Positions 43,204-52,493 of a stretch of 64,000 nucleotides of DNA are shown piece after piece. This stretch comes from Myxococcales bacterium UBA1203 (GTDB lineage Bacteria; Myxococcota; Myxococcia; Myxococcales; UBA5297). The notes beneath the pieces are model-generated. The model was given only the letters and a program-made list of their open reading frames with translations. It did no database searches and was not told the origin of the DNA. Each line of letters opens with the position of its first letter. Position 1 is the stretch's first letter. Position numbers and translations under genes: made by a program. The stretch covers positions 109,843 through 173,842 of the forward strand of contig DBXV01000008.1 of the NCBI GenBank assembly GCA_002309695.1. Reading direction: 5' to 3'.

Positions 43204-43605
43204 TCAGCCCACAGCCTTGACCCACACCTGCCGGGTGCGCGGGCCGTCAAATTCACAGAGGTAGATTCCCTGCCACGTGCCGAGGAGAAGCTGCCCGCCC
43301 TCGACGATGACCACAGCCGAACTGCCGGTCATGGCCGTCTTGGTGTGCGCGTCGGAATTGCCCTCGCTGTGATGAAAGCCCGTGTTGGGAACCGCGCGGG
43401 CAAAGGCGTGAACCAGGTCCCGCTGCACGTCGGGGTCGGCGTTCTCGTTGATGGTCACGGCCGCCGTGGTGTGGGGAATGAAGACGGTGCAGATGCCGTC
43501 TGTCACGCCGGCGGCGCGGACGGCGCTGCGGACGCTGTCTGTGATGTCCACGTATTCTTCGCGGCGGCTGGTGCGGACGGAGAAGCGCTGAGTAGCTGGA
43601 TTCAT
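43204..43605 (-). CDS. yjbQ: YjbQ-family secondary thiamine-phosphate synthase-like enzyme
   Basis: A 133-residue protein of the UPF0047/YjbQ family, which has weak thiamine-phosphate synthase activity in vitro and a likely different true role. The family signatures are all present: IPHTTAAVTINENAD, HSEGNSDAHTKTAMTGSS with metal-binding His and Asp, and LGTWQGIYLCEFDGPR. The length is standard. It is the first gene of the three-gene operon ending at 40860; a -10-like CCTAAG lies at 43632-43637. Confidence 0.92.
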   Translation of the reverse strand: MNPATQRFSVRTSRREEYVDITDSVRSAVRAAGVTDGICTVFIPHTTAAVTINENADPDVQRDLVHAFARAVPNTGFHHSEGNSDAHTKTAMTGSSAVVIVEGGQLLLGTWQGIYLCEFDGPRTRQVWVKAVG

Positions 43606-43712
43606 TCGTGGTTCCTTCCCGATGAGAGTCCCTTAGGCCGCGCGCCGGAGGTTCAGAGAGAGCGGCGGGGCGGCCGAAACGGGGGCGCCGATTCCAGAAA
43701 CACCGGAAAATG

Positions 43713-43746
43713 AAAAGGCGCTTTCACCTCGGGGGGAGAAAGCGCC
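43713..43746 (-). terminator. Intrinsic terminator after the uridine kinase-like gene
   Basis: GGCGCTTTC / GAAAGCGCC stem; on the minus strand it is followed by TTTTCATTTT. Confidence 0.8.
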
Positions 43747-43795
43747 TCTGCGTGTCCCGGGTGCCGGGACGGGGCATCGGTTTTGGCCGCAGGCC

Positions 43796-45466
43796 TCAGT
43801 AGTGGAAGGAGCTGCCGCCGATGAACTCCCTGAGCAGGCTCGTGGGCGGGACTTCCTCCGGATAGATGGCCACGAAGAGAGAGAGGAAGCGCAGCAGCCG
43901 TTCGGCCTCGACAAAGGCGGGGGAGTCGATGGGCACCTGGAGAAGGAAGCGCTCCGCGTAGGTCTTGAGGACGGCGTGCTCGTAAACCAGCGTGCTGTTG
44001 AAGACGGCGTCCGCCTGCTCCTGGAAGGGGAAGATGTGATTCTGTTCTCCCCGGCGGACCGACGGCCACATCTCGATGGTCTTCTCCGCGGAGTAGCCCC
44101 GGTAGAGGCGGTCGCGGACGATGCGGCGAATCAGCCGGGAATCCGACGTGAAGACGCGCTCGTGGTCGTCGATGGTCAGCTGGGTGAGGGCACTGATGTA
44201 AACGCGGAACTTGAGCTCTGCGGGAACGGCGGACGTGAGCCGCTCATTGAGTCCGTGGATGCCCTCGACCACCAGAATGTCGTTGGGCCCGAGCTGCATG
44301 GGACGCCACTTTTCCTGAGGCACGCGCTCGCCGGTGACGAAGTCGTAGCGCGGCGTGCGCACCAGCTCGCCTTTGAGCAGGCGGCTCAGCTGATCGTTGA
44401 GGAAGGGCAGGTCCAGCGCGTCGATGGTCTCGAAGTCGTACTTTCCGTCGGCGTCGCGCGGCGTGTTGACCCGGTTGACGTAGTAGTCGTCCAGCGAGAG
44501 CGCCACGGGCCTGAATCCGTTGACCTTCAGCTGAATGCTCAGGCGCTTGGAGAAAGTGGTCTTGCCGCTCGATGAGGGCCCCGCGATGAGCACCAGCCGG
44601 ACGCCGTTCCGGGCGACAATCTGGTCGGCGATGTTGGCGATGCCCTTCTCGTGGCGCGCCTCGGCGATTTTGACGATTTCGCCGATGCCGCCGTTGAGAC
44701 ACACGTCGTTGAAATGCCCCACGTCGCTGACGCCGATCTGCTCGTTGAAGCGGCGCGTCTCCTTGTAGATGCGGAAGATGCCCGGCATGTCCTGAATCTC
44801 GTGGTTGCGGATGGAGGTTCCGGGGGCCGCCGGGAAGCGGAGCACGAGGCCGTTGTTGTAAAAATTAAGCCGGAAGCCGGTCAGACAGCCCGTGCTGGGC
44901 GCCACCGTGTTGAAGCAGATGGAGTGAACGCCGCCTGCCACGGAAACGATGGGCACCAGAGGGTCGCGGCGCGTCCGGAGCAGGCGGACGCGGGCTTCAT
45001 CGCCCTCTGCCTTGAACAGCTCGATGGCCTCGTTGAGCTCAAATCGTTCCACCTCGAAGGGATGGTCCTCCGCCACCAGAGACTTCATGCGTTCGCCGAT
45101 GGCGATGACGGTCTCGGGCGTGAGCGGCGAAGCGGCAATCCACTCGAAGAAATAGGCGTCTCCGATGGACTGGCCGATGCGCAGCCTGGCCTCGGGAGCG
45201 ACTTCGGACGCGGCCTGCACCAGCACCAGCGAGATGGAGCGCCGGTAAATCTGCATGCCCTCGCGGCTTCCCAGCGTGACGGGCCGAATGTGCGCCGGGG
45301 CGATGAGCGGGGCAGTCAGGCGGACGAGCCGGTTGTTGACGATGGCCCCCAGGTGGCTTTCGCCCGCTTCGTTGGTCCGCCCGACGATGTCGATGAGCGG
45401 CGTTCCCGTGGCGATGAGCTGATCGGGGCGGTTTTCCATCTGTACTTTGACGATTTTCGTTTTCAT
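43796..45466 (-). CDS. Uridine kinase-like P-loop kinase with N-terminal tRNA-synthetase-like domains
   Basis: A 556-residue protein. The N-terminal 270 residues resemble the TGS and second additional domain region of threonyl-tRNA synthetase (GTPLIDIV at the start and a central GVHSICFNT region). The C-terminal half is a phosphoribulokinase/uridine kinase domain, with Walker A GPSSSGKTT at 296-304, LDDYYVNR, and LVVEGIHGLN. Such fusions are annotated as nucleoside kinases in many anaerobes; the physiological substrate is not established. It is a single-gene unit with its own promoter (45554-45582) and terminator. Confidence 0.88.
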   Translation of the reverse strand: MKTKIVKVQMENRPDQLIATGTPLIDIVGRTNEAGESHLGAIVNNRLVRLTAPLIAPAHIRPVTLGSREGMQIYRRSISLVLVQAASEVAPEARLRIGQSIGDAYFFEWIAASPLTPETVIAIGERMKSLVAEDHPFEVERFELNEAIELFKAEGDEARVRLLRTRRDPLVPIVSVAGGVHSICFNTVAPSTGCLTGFRLNFYNNGLVLRFPAAPGTSIRNHEIQDMPGIFRIYKETRRFNEQIGVSDVGHFNDVCLNGGIGEIVKIAEARHEKGIANIADQIVARNGVRLVLIAGPSSSGKTTFSKRLSIQLKVNGFRPVALSLDDYYVNRVNTPRDADGKYDFETIDALDLPFLNDQLSRLLKGELVRTPRYDFVTGERVPQEKWRPMQLGPNDILVVEGIHGLNERLTSAVPAELKFRVYISALTQLTIDDHERVFTSDSRLIRRIVRDRLYRGYSAEKTIEMWPSVRRGEQNHIFPFQEQADAVFNSTLVYEHAVLKTYAERFLLQVPIDSPAFVEAERLLRFLSLFVAIYPEEVPPTSLLREFIGGSSFHY

Positions 45467-45809
45467 GGCGGTCAGGCGGTTCCGGGAATGGATGGGGTGG
45501 AGGTGAAGAGGAAGAATTCCGTCGTGCGGACTGTCGGAAAAAAGGCCGCGAACCTTAGGACCTCGCCAAAGCGATGGGGAAAGATTTTCCGGCGCTCATT
45601 CGCGGTCCTTCCCTCCGAAATCACAGGAGAATTTTCCTCGGGACGGCGCGTCTGAAAGTCCGCCGAAAAACGATGCGCGGCGCCGTCGGCCGGAGGCTAA
45701 AGAGCCGCCCTTTTGCGCCCGGAGGCGCGAGTTCCGAGGGGGGAACGCCCGGGCGCGTCCTTTTTTCATCATTCATCGCTGCCTTTGCAGCAGTGCCTAG
45801 GAGCTGACC
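45467..45809. other. Divergent 343-base promoter region
   Basis: It carries the uridine kinase-like promoter on minus and, on plus, a -10-like CTAAAG at 45697-45702 with the GC/T-run signature upstream of rsmB. No small gene is seen. Confidence 0.5.
45554..45582 (-). promoter_or_regulatory. Predicted promoter of the uridine kinase-like gene
   Basis: On the minus strand TTTCCC, a 17-base spacer and CCTAAG, then GC-rich sequence and TTTTTT. The -35 is poor. Confidence 0.4.
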
Positions 45810-47153
45810 GTGCCGACCGATGCCCGAACCGCCGCTTTTCAGACGCTTCTCCGAGTGGAGCTGGATGGCGCTTTTCTCAATCTGGCGCTGGATGCCGCGC
45901 TGAAAAAAACGCCGGCCATCGGAGACGCAGACAGAGCTCTGGCGACCGAGCTGGCTTACGGCGTCGTCCGCCATCAGCGGCTTCTCGACGCGACGATTGG
46001 CGCCTGCTCTTCACGTCCGCCGGAGAAGCTGGACGTGCCTGTGCTGACCGCGCTGCGCCTGGGTGCCTTCCAGCTGTTTTTCACCCGGACAAAGCCTCAC
46101 GCGGCGGTGAACGAGACGGTGGAGCTGATGAAGTCCGCGCGCGGGGGGAGGCATGCCGCGGGATTCGTCAACGCGCTGATGCGCGCCATGGCGAAGCTGC
46201 CGGGCCCCGTCATCCCGGCCGGAGGTTCGGAGGCGTCCCGTCTGGCCGTCGAGTTTTCTCAGCCTGACTGGCTGGCGGAGCGCTGGATTGACCGCTTTGG
46301 CCTCGATGAGGCGCGCGAGCTGTGCCGGATTCAGAATGAGACGCCTGCCATTGATGTGCGCTTTGACCCGGCGCGCGTGTCCGGTGAATCGCTGGCGGCC
46401 TCTCTGGCCAAGGCCGGCATTCAGGCTTCTCCCTGCGCCATTTCTCCAGTTGGCCTGACGCTGTCGGGAGCGGGCAGTTTGTCGGAGCTGGCGGCATTTC
46501 GAGAGGGGCTCTTTCAGGTTCAGGACGAGGCCGCGCAGCTGGTGGGACTGCTTCCTGAGATTCATCCCGGGATGGAGATTCTCGATGCCTGCGCCGCGCC
46601 GGGCGGGAAGAGCTGCCATCTGGCGCAGCGCCTTCGCGGTCAGGGGCACGTCACGGCGCTGGACCTCCACGCGCATCGTCTGAACCGTCTCAAAACGGAG
46701 GCCGCGCGACTGGGCCTTTCGGAACTTATTTCGGAGAGCGCGTGCGACGTGTCGCTTCCGCTGCCCTTCGAGAAGGCGCGTTTCGATCTGATTCTGGCCG
46801 ACCTGCCCTGCACCGGTCTGGGGACGGCGCGTCGGCATCCTGAAATTCGCTGGCGGCGGAAGAGCTCTGACCCCGCCCGCATGGCGGACATTCAGCGCAG
46901 CATCGTCCGCAATCTGGCCGGCTGTCTGAAGCCCGGCGGCCAGCTGATTTTTTCCGTCTGTTCCATGGAGCCCGAGGAGGGGCTGGAGCAGCTGGAAAGC
47001 ATCGAGAACCTTGGATTCAGGCTCGCTTCACCGGATGCCTCTCTGGGGGTGCGCTGGCCGCTGGTCTCCGAGGAGAGACCCGCCATCGCGACTTTTCCCC
47101 ATCGCCACGGCTGCGACGGCTTCTTCGGCGCCAGGTTCATCAAAGAAGGGTGA
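45810..47153 (+). CDS. rsmB: 16S rRNA m5C967 methyltransferase RsmB
   Basis: A 447-residue protein with an N-terminal NusB-like RNA-binding domain (about 5-135) and a C-terminal SAM-dependent Rossmann domain. The SAM loop is DACAAPGGKSCHLAQ. The two Cys of the RNA m5C family are Cys334 (DLPCTG) and Cys384 (SVCSMEPEE), 50 residues apart as in the E. coli enzyme. The start is GTG at 45810, preceded by AGGAG. rpe follows 136 bases later with its own -10-like element. Confidence 0.93.
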   Translation: MPTDARTAAFQTLLRVELDGAFLNLALDAALKKTPAIGDADRALATELAYGVVRHQRLLDATIGACSSRPPEKLDVPVLTALRLGAFQLFFTRTKPHAAVNETVELMKSARGGRHAAGFVNALMRAMAKLPGPVIPAGGSEASRLAVEFSQPDWLAERWIDRFGLDEARELCRIQNETPAIDVRFDPARVSGESLAASLAKAGIQASPCAISPVGLTLSGAGSLSELAAFREGLFQVQDEAAQLVGLLPEIHPGMEILDACAAPGGKSCHLAQRLRGQGHVTALDLHAHRLNRLKTEAARLGLSELISESACDVSLPLPFEKARFDLILADLPCTGLGTARRHPEIRWRRKSSDPARMADIQRSIVRNLAGCLKPGGQLIFSVCSMEPEEGLEQLESIENLGFRLASPDASLGVRWPLVSEERPAIATFPHRHGCDGFFGARFIKEG

Positions 47154-47289
47154 CGAAGGAATTCCGCGGACGTGACGCCCGCCGTGAAAAGGACCGTCCG
47201 GCCGAAGATTGCGCCCCCGCGGCCCGGAGGCTAAGCCCCGCCGCCCGTCCGGACGCGCCGTCTGACGCACATCAAGGAGCGAAAGAACC

Positions 47290-47940
47290 ATGACAGGAAA
47301 AACACTCATCGCGCCGTCGCTTCTGTCCGCCGATTTTGGCCGGCTCACCGACGAGATTCGGGCCATCGAGGCGGCCGGCGCGGACATCGCCCATCTCGAC
47401 GTGATGGACGGACGCTTTGTTCCCAACATCACCTTCGGTCCCGCTGTCGTGGCCGCCATGAAGCGTTCGAGCGCTCTGCCCCTCGACGTTCACCTGATGA
47501 TTGTGGAGCCGGAAAAGCACATCGATGCCTTTGCCCGTGCCGGCGCCTCGCGCATCAGTGTCCACGCAGAGGCCTGCCCTCATCTGCACCGCACGCTCCA
47601 GCAGATTGCCGCTCATGGCGTCATGCCCGCGGTGGCCATCAACCCGGCGACGCCGCTCTGCATGGTGGAAGAGGTCTTAAGCGACGTGGGCATGGTTCTG
47701 GTGATGAGCGTCAATCCCGGTTTCGGCGGCCAGAAGTTCATCCCGGGCGCCATGGACAAAATTCGCCGCCTGCGGGCCATGGCCGACGCCCGCGGGCTCT
47801 CCTTGGACATCGAAGTGGACGGCGGCGTGAACGGCGGCAATGCCAGAGCGCTGGCCGAAGCCGGAGCCAATGTTCTGGTGGCCGGCTCCTACGTCTTCGG
47901 CAGTTCCGGCTACGCGGAGGCCATCGCCTCGCTGCGGTGA
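47290..47940 (+). CDS. rpe: Ribulose-phosphate 3-epimerase
   Basis: A 216-residue TIM-barrel enzyme that interconverts ribulose-5-phosphate and xylulose-5-phosphate. Family motifs are APSLLSADFGRL, HLDVMDGRFVPN with metal-binding His and Asp, DVHLMI, MSVNPGFGGQKFIP, and EVDGGVN at the phosphate site. The start follows AAGGAG. The length is typical. It may be transcribed from a -10-like CTAAGC at 47231-47236. Confidence 0.95.
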   Translation: MTGKTLIAPSLLSADFGRLTDEIRAIEAAGADIAHLDVMDGRFVPNITFGPAVVAAMKRSSALPLDVHLMIVEPEKHIDAFARAGASRISVHAEACPHLHRTLQQIAAHGVMPAVAINPATPLCMVEEVLSDVGMVLVMSVNPGFGGQKFIPGAMDKIRRLRAMADARGLSLDIEVDGGVNGGNARALAEAGANVLVAGSYVFGSSGYAEAIASLR

Positions 47941-48105
47941 AGTCAGCCGCCGCCGCGGGTCAGGTCAGATCAGGCCCCGCATTCTCCAGAGGCGGACTTT
48001 TACTTTTCGCCCGCATGGCCGCGCCCCTATAAGGCGCGCTCTTTCAACGGCGCCCCCCTCCCGCAGACAGAGGAAAGCGGGGCGCTCAACGGACCGAGGT
48101 TCCGC

Positions 48106-48741
48106 GTGTTTCTGCAGCCACAGTTTGAGGAATTGGTCGCGTTCGCCGGCAGTGAGGCGCTGATGCCGGAGCTTCTGAAGGCAAAGGCCGCCTGGTTCGC
48201 CATGACGGGGGAAGTCTATGCGGACGACCCTCTGTTCGAGATGCGCATGGCCGGCTTCCTCGAATTTTATGTCTTCGACAGGAAGCTCGAAGACCAGGGC
48301 GTCACTCCCGCGGAGCTGTTCTGGCGGAACGGGAAGTTCCAGAACCCCGCCGATGCCCCGATTTTCGAGGGGTTCCTGCACACCTGGCACGCGCTCTTCG
48401 AGGTTCGAAAGCTGAGTTCGGACACCTTCCGGCTCCGAGACCTCTTCACCGATAAGGACGCCGACGTCTTTGAAAGGCGCCAGCTGGTGGGCATCTCCAA
48501 GGGAGACATCATCGAGGCCAGGCTGCTGCCCATGGAGGATAAGCTCGTCCTCTCCAAGGCGTTCTTTTTTCATCCCGCCGTCGTCCGAAAAGCGATTCTC
48601 GCCGAGATTAAGCGGCGCCGGAAATCAGTCGCCGCCTTCGACACGCAGCAGTTCCTCCATGCGCTGTCGAGGATGCAGCTGAAGTATGAGCGCTACCGAA
48701 ACATCGACCCTCTGCAGATTTACGATTTTTCCAGAGTGTAG
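48106..48741 (+). CDS. Conserved-looking cytoplasmic protein of unknown function
   Basis: A 211-residue protein from a GTG start. No signal peptide and no membrane helix. It is aromatic-rich and predicted mostly helical at the N-terminus (FAMTGEVYADDPLFEMRMAG) with a beta-rich middle (LVGISKGDIIEARLLP). I do not recognise a domain. A -10-like TATAAG at 48028-48033 and a terminator at 48741-48771 frame it as a single-gene unit. Codon use matches the neighbours. Confidence 0.7.
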   Translation: MFLQPQFEELVAFAGSEALMPELLKAKAAWFAMTGEVYADDPLFEMRMAGFLEFYVFDRKLEDQGVTPAELFWRNGKFQNPADAPIFEGFLHTWHALFEVRKLSSDTFRLRDLFTDKDADVFERRQLVGISKGDIIEARLLPMEDKLVLSKAFFFHPAVVRKAILAEIKRRRKSVAAFDTQQFLHALSRMQLKYERYRNIDPLQIYDFSRV

Positions 48742-48771
48742 GGGCCTCCTCACCGAGGCCCCTTGGCTTTT
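48741..48771 (+). terminator. Intrinsic terminator before the FHA gene
   Basis: GGGGCCTC / GAGGCCCC stem followed by TTGGCTTTT. Confidence 0.65.
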
Positions 48772-48844
48772 GACATCAGGCCGCGATGCCGGCCTGGAAC
48801 CGGCGGGCACGCATTGAGCGGCGACTCGCCTCCAGGAAGAAACC

Positions 48845-50092
48845 ATGGCGCCTCCCCGAAAATCAGGCAGACGAGGTTCCAGCGTTCAGTCCAGGCTGTC
48901 CCTGATTCATCTGGAAATCGACAGCGGGCCTGGGCGCGGCGAACGGATGGAAATCCTGGAGGGGCAGACAACCATCGGCCGGGCCGACGACTGCAACTTC
49001 CAGATCGACAGCGACGCTGCCAGCCGCCTGCACGCAACGGTCTTCCGCGAAGGCGACACGGTGGTCATCCGCGACGAGAACAGCCACAACGGAACCTTCG
49101 TCAATGAAGTGGAGATTGATGAGGACACGCAGCTGCTGGCCGGGGACAAAATTCAGGTGGGCGATTCGGTCCTGTGCCTCGTCATCAATGGCTCACGGAA
49201 GCGGGAGCTGCCGAGTGGGAGCGCTCAGAGCCAGCGCCGGGGGATGTTCCTGAAAAATGTCATCGGCTTCGTGGCGGCGATGGCCATCTGCACGTCGCTG
49301 CTCGTGTTTGGGCTGACGCGGCTGGGCGGCGAAGCGCTCTCTCCGGACGAAGTAGTGCCTCAGCCCGCCCTTCCGGAGGCGCCGGCCGCTGCCCCTCAGA
49401 CTTCCGAAAGCACGGGCGCGTCCCAAGCTCAGACCACTGCGCCCGCCGCGGCGCCTTCTGCTCCGGCTGCCGTTCAGGCACCTTCCGCCGCGCCATCCCA
49501 GCCGGCTGCTCCTGCTGCTGCGCCCGCGCCGCAGCCCGCGGCTCCGGCGAAACCACTGCCGCCGCCCGTTTCCGCCGCTTCCGTCTATCGGCAGAGCGAC
49601 ACGCCGCTTCCTTCCCGGCGCCCCAGTGCTGAGAGCCGTCCTGTCGGCGGCAAGGTCAACAAGGCCAAAGAAGAAAAGCGTGCCCGCTCGCTCTACGCAC
49701 AGGGGGACATTCAGGGCGCTCTGGACCTGGCCGAGAGCATCGGTGCCTCATCGCTGGCGGGCCGCATCAGCAGCTTCCAGAAGGCGGAAGGCGCGGCGCG
49801 GGCCGCTTTCTCGTTTAAGAAGGGAACCGAGGCCATCCAGCACTATGAGGAGGCTTTCGGCATCGACGAGGAAATCATGTCCGGTCTGAAAGGTGAGTCG
49901 GAGAGTGTCCCCGGACGCCGCGTCGCCCGGGCGCTGTCCCAGCTTTATCAGAAGGCCGGTGAGTCTTATTTTATGAAGCACGACAATGAGCGGGCGGCCA
50001 TGTTCTTCGAGAGATCGCTCGAATACGACTCGTCCAATGCTGCCAGCAGGTCGTTTCTCAAGAAGTTCGGCCGGGATACCGCCGCGGAATAA
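48845..50092 (+). CDS. Membrane-anchored FHA-domain protein
   Basis: A 415-residue protein. An N-terminal cytoplasmic FHA domain (about 18-115) carries the phosphothreonine-binding signature GRADD, SRLH and NGTFVN. One membrane helix follows (about 138-158), then a Pro/Ala/Gln-rich linker (about 170-255), and a periplasmic helical TPR-like domain (about 275-410). FHA domains read Ser/Thr kinase output, and two such kinases are encoded in this window. The start follows AGGAAG. It is the first gene of the signalling block. A 22-base copy of its 3' end lies just downstream. Confidence 0.87.
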   Translation: MAPPRKSGRRGSSVQSRLSLIHLEIDSGPGRGERMEILEGQTTIGRADDCNFQIDSDAASRLHATVFREGDTVVIRDENSHNGTFVNEVEIDEDTQLLAGDKIQVGDSVLCLVINGSRKRELPSGSAQSQRRGMFLKNVIGFVAAMAICTSLLVFGLTRLGGEALSPDEVVPQPALPEAPAAAPQTSESTGASQAQTTAPAAAPSAPAAVQAPSAAPSQPAAPAAAPAPQPAAPAKPLPPPVSAASVYRQSDTPLPSRRPSAESRPVGGKVNKAKEEKRARSLYAQGDIQGALDLAESIGASSLAGRISSFQKAEGAARAAFSFKKGTEAIQHYEEAFGIDEEIMSGLKGESESVPGRRVARALSQLYQKAGESYFMKHDNERAAMFFERSLEYDSSNAASRSFLKKFGRDTAAE

Positions 50093-50147
50093 GGGACTGG
50101 CCTGCTGATGCGTCACTGCCCGGGGGTTCGGCCGGGATACCGCCGCG
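50065..50147. repeat. 22-base direct repeat spanning the FHA gene 3' end
   Basis: GTTCGGCCGGGATACCGCCG plus CG occurs at 50065-50086 inside the gene and again at 50126-50147 after its stop, exactly 61 bases apart. Confidence 0.85.
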
Positions 50148-50224
50148 CGCTGGCGCTCTACCAAACATACCAATCGCAGCTGCCGCCTTCGGGAGAGGAG
50201 AGGCTGCAAGGGAGATGACGAAAA

Positions 50225-51742
50225 ATGGAGCCTGCTGAGCTGACAGCTGCCGAACAACTTCTGGGCGCCGGTGACCTGGCCGGCGCCAAGTCGAAAATCG
50301 AGGCGTTCTTGGCGTCCGACCCCAAGAGTTTCAAAGCTCAAGGCCTTCTGGCCATGACGCTGTTCAAGATGAACAAGTTTGATGAGGCGATTCGGCTCTA
50401 CGAGCAGCTGGTTCACGACAACCCGACGGACCCGACCCTGCGCTTCAATCTGGGCATCGCCTGCGTGAAGGCGGAGCGCTTTGAGCAGGCAGTCAATCAG
50501 CTGGAAATCGTCCTCGACTTCGAGCCCGACCATAAGAAGGCGCAGGGATACATGGGGGTGGCGCTGGGCCGCTTGGGCTCGCTGGAACAGGCGCAGGCCT
50601 GCTTCATCAAGGCGGGCAACCTCAAGATGGCCGAGAAGATGGAGGACGCCATCCGCAAGCGTGACGCTGAGCGCAAAGAGGCGGAACAGAAGGCGAAGGC
50701 CCCGAGTGAGGCGCCTGCGCCCGTTCCGCCGGCTCAGGCGCAGGCAAAGGCCTCCGCCGAAGATGAAACCAGGCTTCAGACGGCTCTGCCCGTCGCTCCC
50801 GGAGACGAGGGCAGCGGGAAGATTCTCGATGCCGAACCGGCTGAGGAGACGGCGGAGGACGTTGACCTCTCGGATGTCGGCGTGAACGCCGCTCAGGCGA
50901 AATCGCAGGGGGCGGATTCTGAGCAGGCCGAGGCCTTTATGAGCGACGTGTTCACTCATCCCGAGGAGGGACAGAAGCGATACGTCACGGATCCGGCGCC
51001 GACGGAAGCTGTCGATACGTCGTCGGGCGAGTCGATCCCTCTGGAAAGAATTGAGGGGGCCACGCGGTTCAACAGCCAGAAGATTGTCATCGGCTCGGCC
51101 ACGCAGCGGACGGTGCGCTTCAAGTCTCTTGTTCCCGCCGGCGACACCAATTCGCCCTACCGCATTGGCGCGCCCACCGAGATTCGCGTGGAGGGGACCA
51201 TCAACTCCCGGCTCCGCGGGCTGATGATTTCGGACGGAAACCTTTCGTTCATGCCAGTGCCGAAGCCCGAGGAAGGCGCCTTCGAGCTCGTCGAAACCGG
51301 CCGGGACATGATGATGACCATCCAGGGGCGGGGATGCATGCTCATTGCGCCCATGGGCCGCGTATTCGTGTCCATCCTGATGCGGGACGAGCTGGCCTTC
51401 TTCCAGACGGACTGGCTGTTCTCGTATGAGAACTCGCTGAAATGCCGCCTGAACAGCCTGCCCGTGGGCAACAGCAAGAACCTGACGTTCGCCTATCTCC
51501 AGGGGACGGGGCATCTGCTGCTGGCGCTGCCGGGGCCGCTTTTTACGAGGACCATCAACGACGGCGTCTGCGCGCTTCCCCGCGAGCGAATCGTCGGCTG
51601 GCAGGGCTCGCTGCTTCCTCAGGCGCCCATTTTCCCGGACTGCACGCAGAGCATCGCCGACGCGCTGGAGCTGGTGGAGATGCGCGGCAGCGGGCACGTG
51701 CTGTTCACCCTGGACACGAGCATCAAGCTGGGCGGCGGCTGA
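50225..51742 (+). CDS. TPR protein with C-terminal AIM24 domain
   Basis: A 505-residue protein. Four or so TPR units fill about 5-145, a charged Glu/Ala/Pro linker follows (about 146-285), and the C-terminal 215 residues are an AIM24-type beta domain with repeated Gly turns (LMISDGNLSFMP, GHLLLALPGP). AIM24 domains occur in mitochondrial and bacterial proteins of unclear biochemical role. No signal peptide is present, so it is probably cytoplasmic. The start is preceded by GGGAGA. Confidence 0.8.
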   Translation: MEPAELTAAEQLLGAGDLAGAKSKIEAFLASDPKSFKAQGLLAMTLFKMNKFDEAIRLYEQLVHDNPTDPTLRFNLGIACVKAERFEQAVNQLEIVLDFEPDHKKAQGYMGVALGRLGSLEQAQACFIKAGNLKMAEKMEDAIRKRDAERKEAEQKAKAPSEAPAPVPPAQAQAKASAEDETRLQTALPVAPGDEGSGKILDAEPAEETAEDVDLSDVGVNAAQAKSQGADSEQAEAFMSDVFTHPEEGQKRYVTDPAPTEAVDTSSGESIPLERIEGATRFNSQKIVIGSATQRTVRFKSLVPAGDTNSPYRIGAPTEIRVEGTINSRLRGLMISDGNLSFMPVPKPEEGAFELVETGRDMMMTIQGRGCMLIAPMGRVFVSILMRDELAFFQTDWLFSYENSLKCRLNSLPVGNSKNLTFAYLQGTGHLLLALPGPLFTRTINDGVCALPRERIVGWQGSLLPQAPIFPDCTQSIADALELVEMRGSGHVLFTLDTSIKLGGG

Positions 51743-51798
51743 GCGGAACATCGCGCGCAGTAGTTTCTCAGCTCCGTCAGCCCCAGCCTGGATGAGCC

Positions 51799-52443
51799 AT
51801 GGCAAGCCTGAAAAAAGAAATCCTCAACGTCCCCAACATCCTGACGATGGCCCGCATCCTGGCCATCCCGTTCTTCATCCTCTGCACCTGGCATGGGGAC
51901 CCGCAGTCATCGCTCTGGGCGGCGCTCATCTTCGGGCTGGCCTCTGCCACCGATTTCTTCGACGGCTGGCTGGCGCGGCGGCAGGGGCTGGTCACTGTGA
52001 CCGGCAAGTTTCTCGACCCTCTGGCCGACAAGCTCATCGTCATGGCGGCGCTCGTGCTGCTCGTCCGTCTGGGCCGCGTCGCCAGCGTCCTGGTCATTCT
52101 GCTTTTGGCGCGGGAGTTCGTGGTCACCGGCCTGAGGACCATCGCCATGAGTGAGGGCGTCGTCATCGCGGCGGGGCAGGGCGGCAAATGGAAGACGATG
52201 CTCCAGCTGACGGGCATCAGCTTTCTCCTGCTGCACTACACGTACACTTTTGACTTCTTCGCCTTTCAGCTGACGGCCAGCTGCAATCGGGTCGGCACCT
52301 GGCTTCTGTGGCTGGCCCTGGCCTTTTCGCTCCTGTCCGCCTGGGACTACTTCAAGGGCTTCTTCGAGCTGATGGACGCCCGGGCGCAAAAGGAAGCAGA
52401 GAAAAAGGGGCCAAAAGCCGACGAAACCCCAAATAAAAATTGA
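51799..52443 (+). CDS. pgsA: CDP-diacylglycerol-glycerol-3-phosphate 3-phosphatidyltransferase
   Basis: A 214-residue membrane enzyme that makes phosphatidylglycerol phosphate from CDP-diacylglycerol and glycerol-3-phosphate. The CDP-alcohol phosphatidyltransferase signature is complete from Asp52: D-FF-DG-WL-AR, eight residues, G-KFL-D-PLA-D. Several membrane helices fit the family, and the N-terminus (NVPNILTMARI) is typical of PgsA. The C-terminus is Lys-rich and cytoplasmic. The tRNA-Gly promoter begins at its stop codon. Confidence 0.93.
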   Translation: MASLKKEILNVPNILTMARILAIPFFILCTWHGDPQSSLWAALIFGLASATDFFDGWLARRQGLVTVTGKFLDPLADKLIVMAALVLLVRLGRVASVLVILLLAREFVVTGLRTIAMSEGVVIAAGQGGKWKTMLQLTGISFLLLHYTYTFDFFAFQLTASCNRVGTWLLWLALAFSLLSAWDYFKGFFELMDARAQKEAEKKGPKADETPNKN

Positions 52444-52468
52444 CTTGGGCAGGCCGCATCACTAAAAG
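52440..52468 (+). promoter_or_regulatory. tRNA-Gly promoter
   Basis: TTGACT, an exact 17-base spacer and TAAAAG, followed by GCCGCCCG and TTTTTT. The tRNA begins 26 bases after the -10. This is the clearest promoter in the window and the reference for the recurrent signature. Confidence 0.75.
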
Positions 52469-52493
52469 GCCGCCCGTTTTTTGAGGAACACCT

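Noticed and set aside
52449..52480. GGGC...GGCC / GGCCGCCC followed by TTTTTT after pgsA, at first read as a terminator
   Set aside because: The stem is broken and the segment fits better as the tRNA-Gly promoter: TTGACT, exactly 17 bases, TAAAAG.
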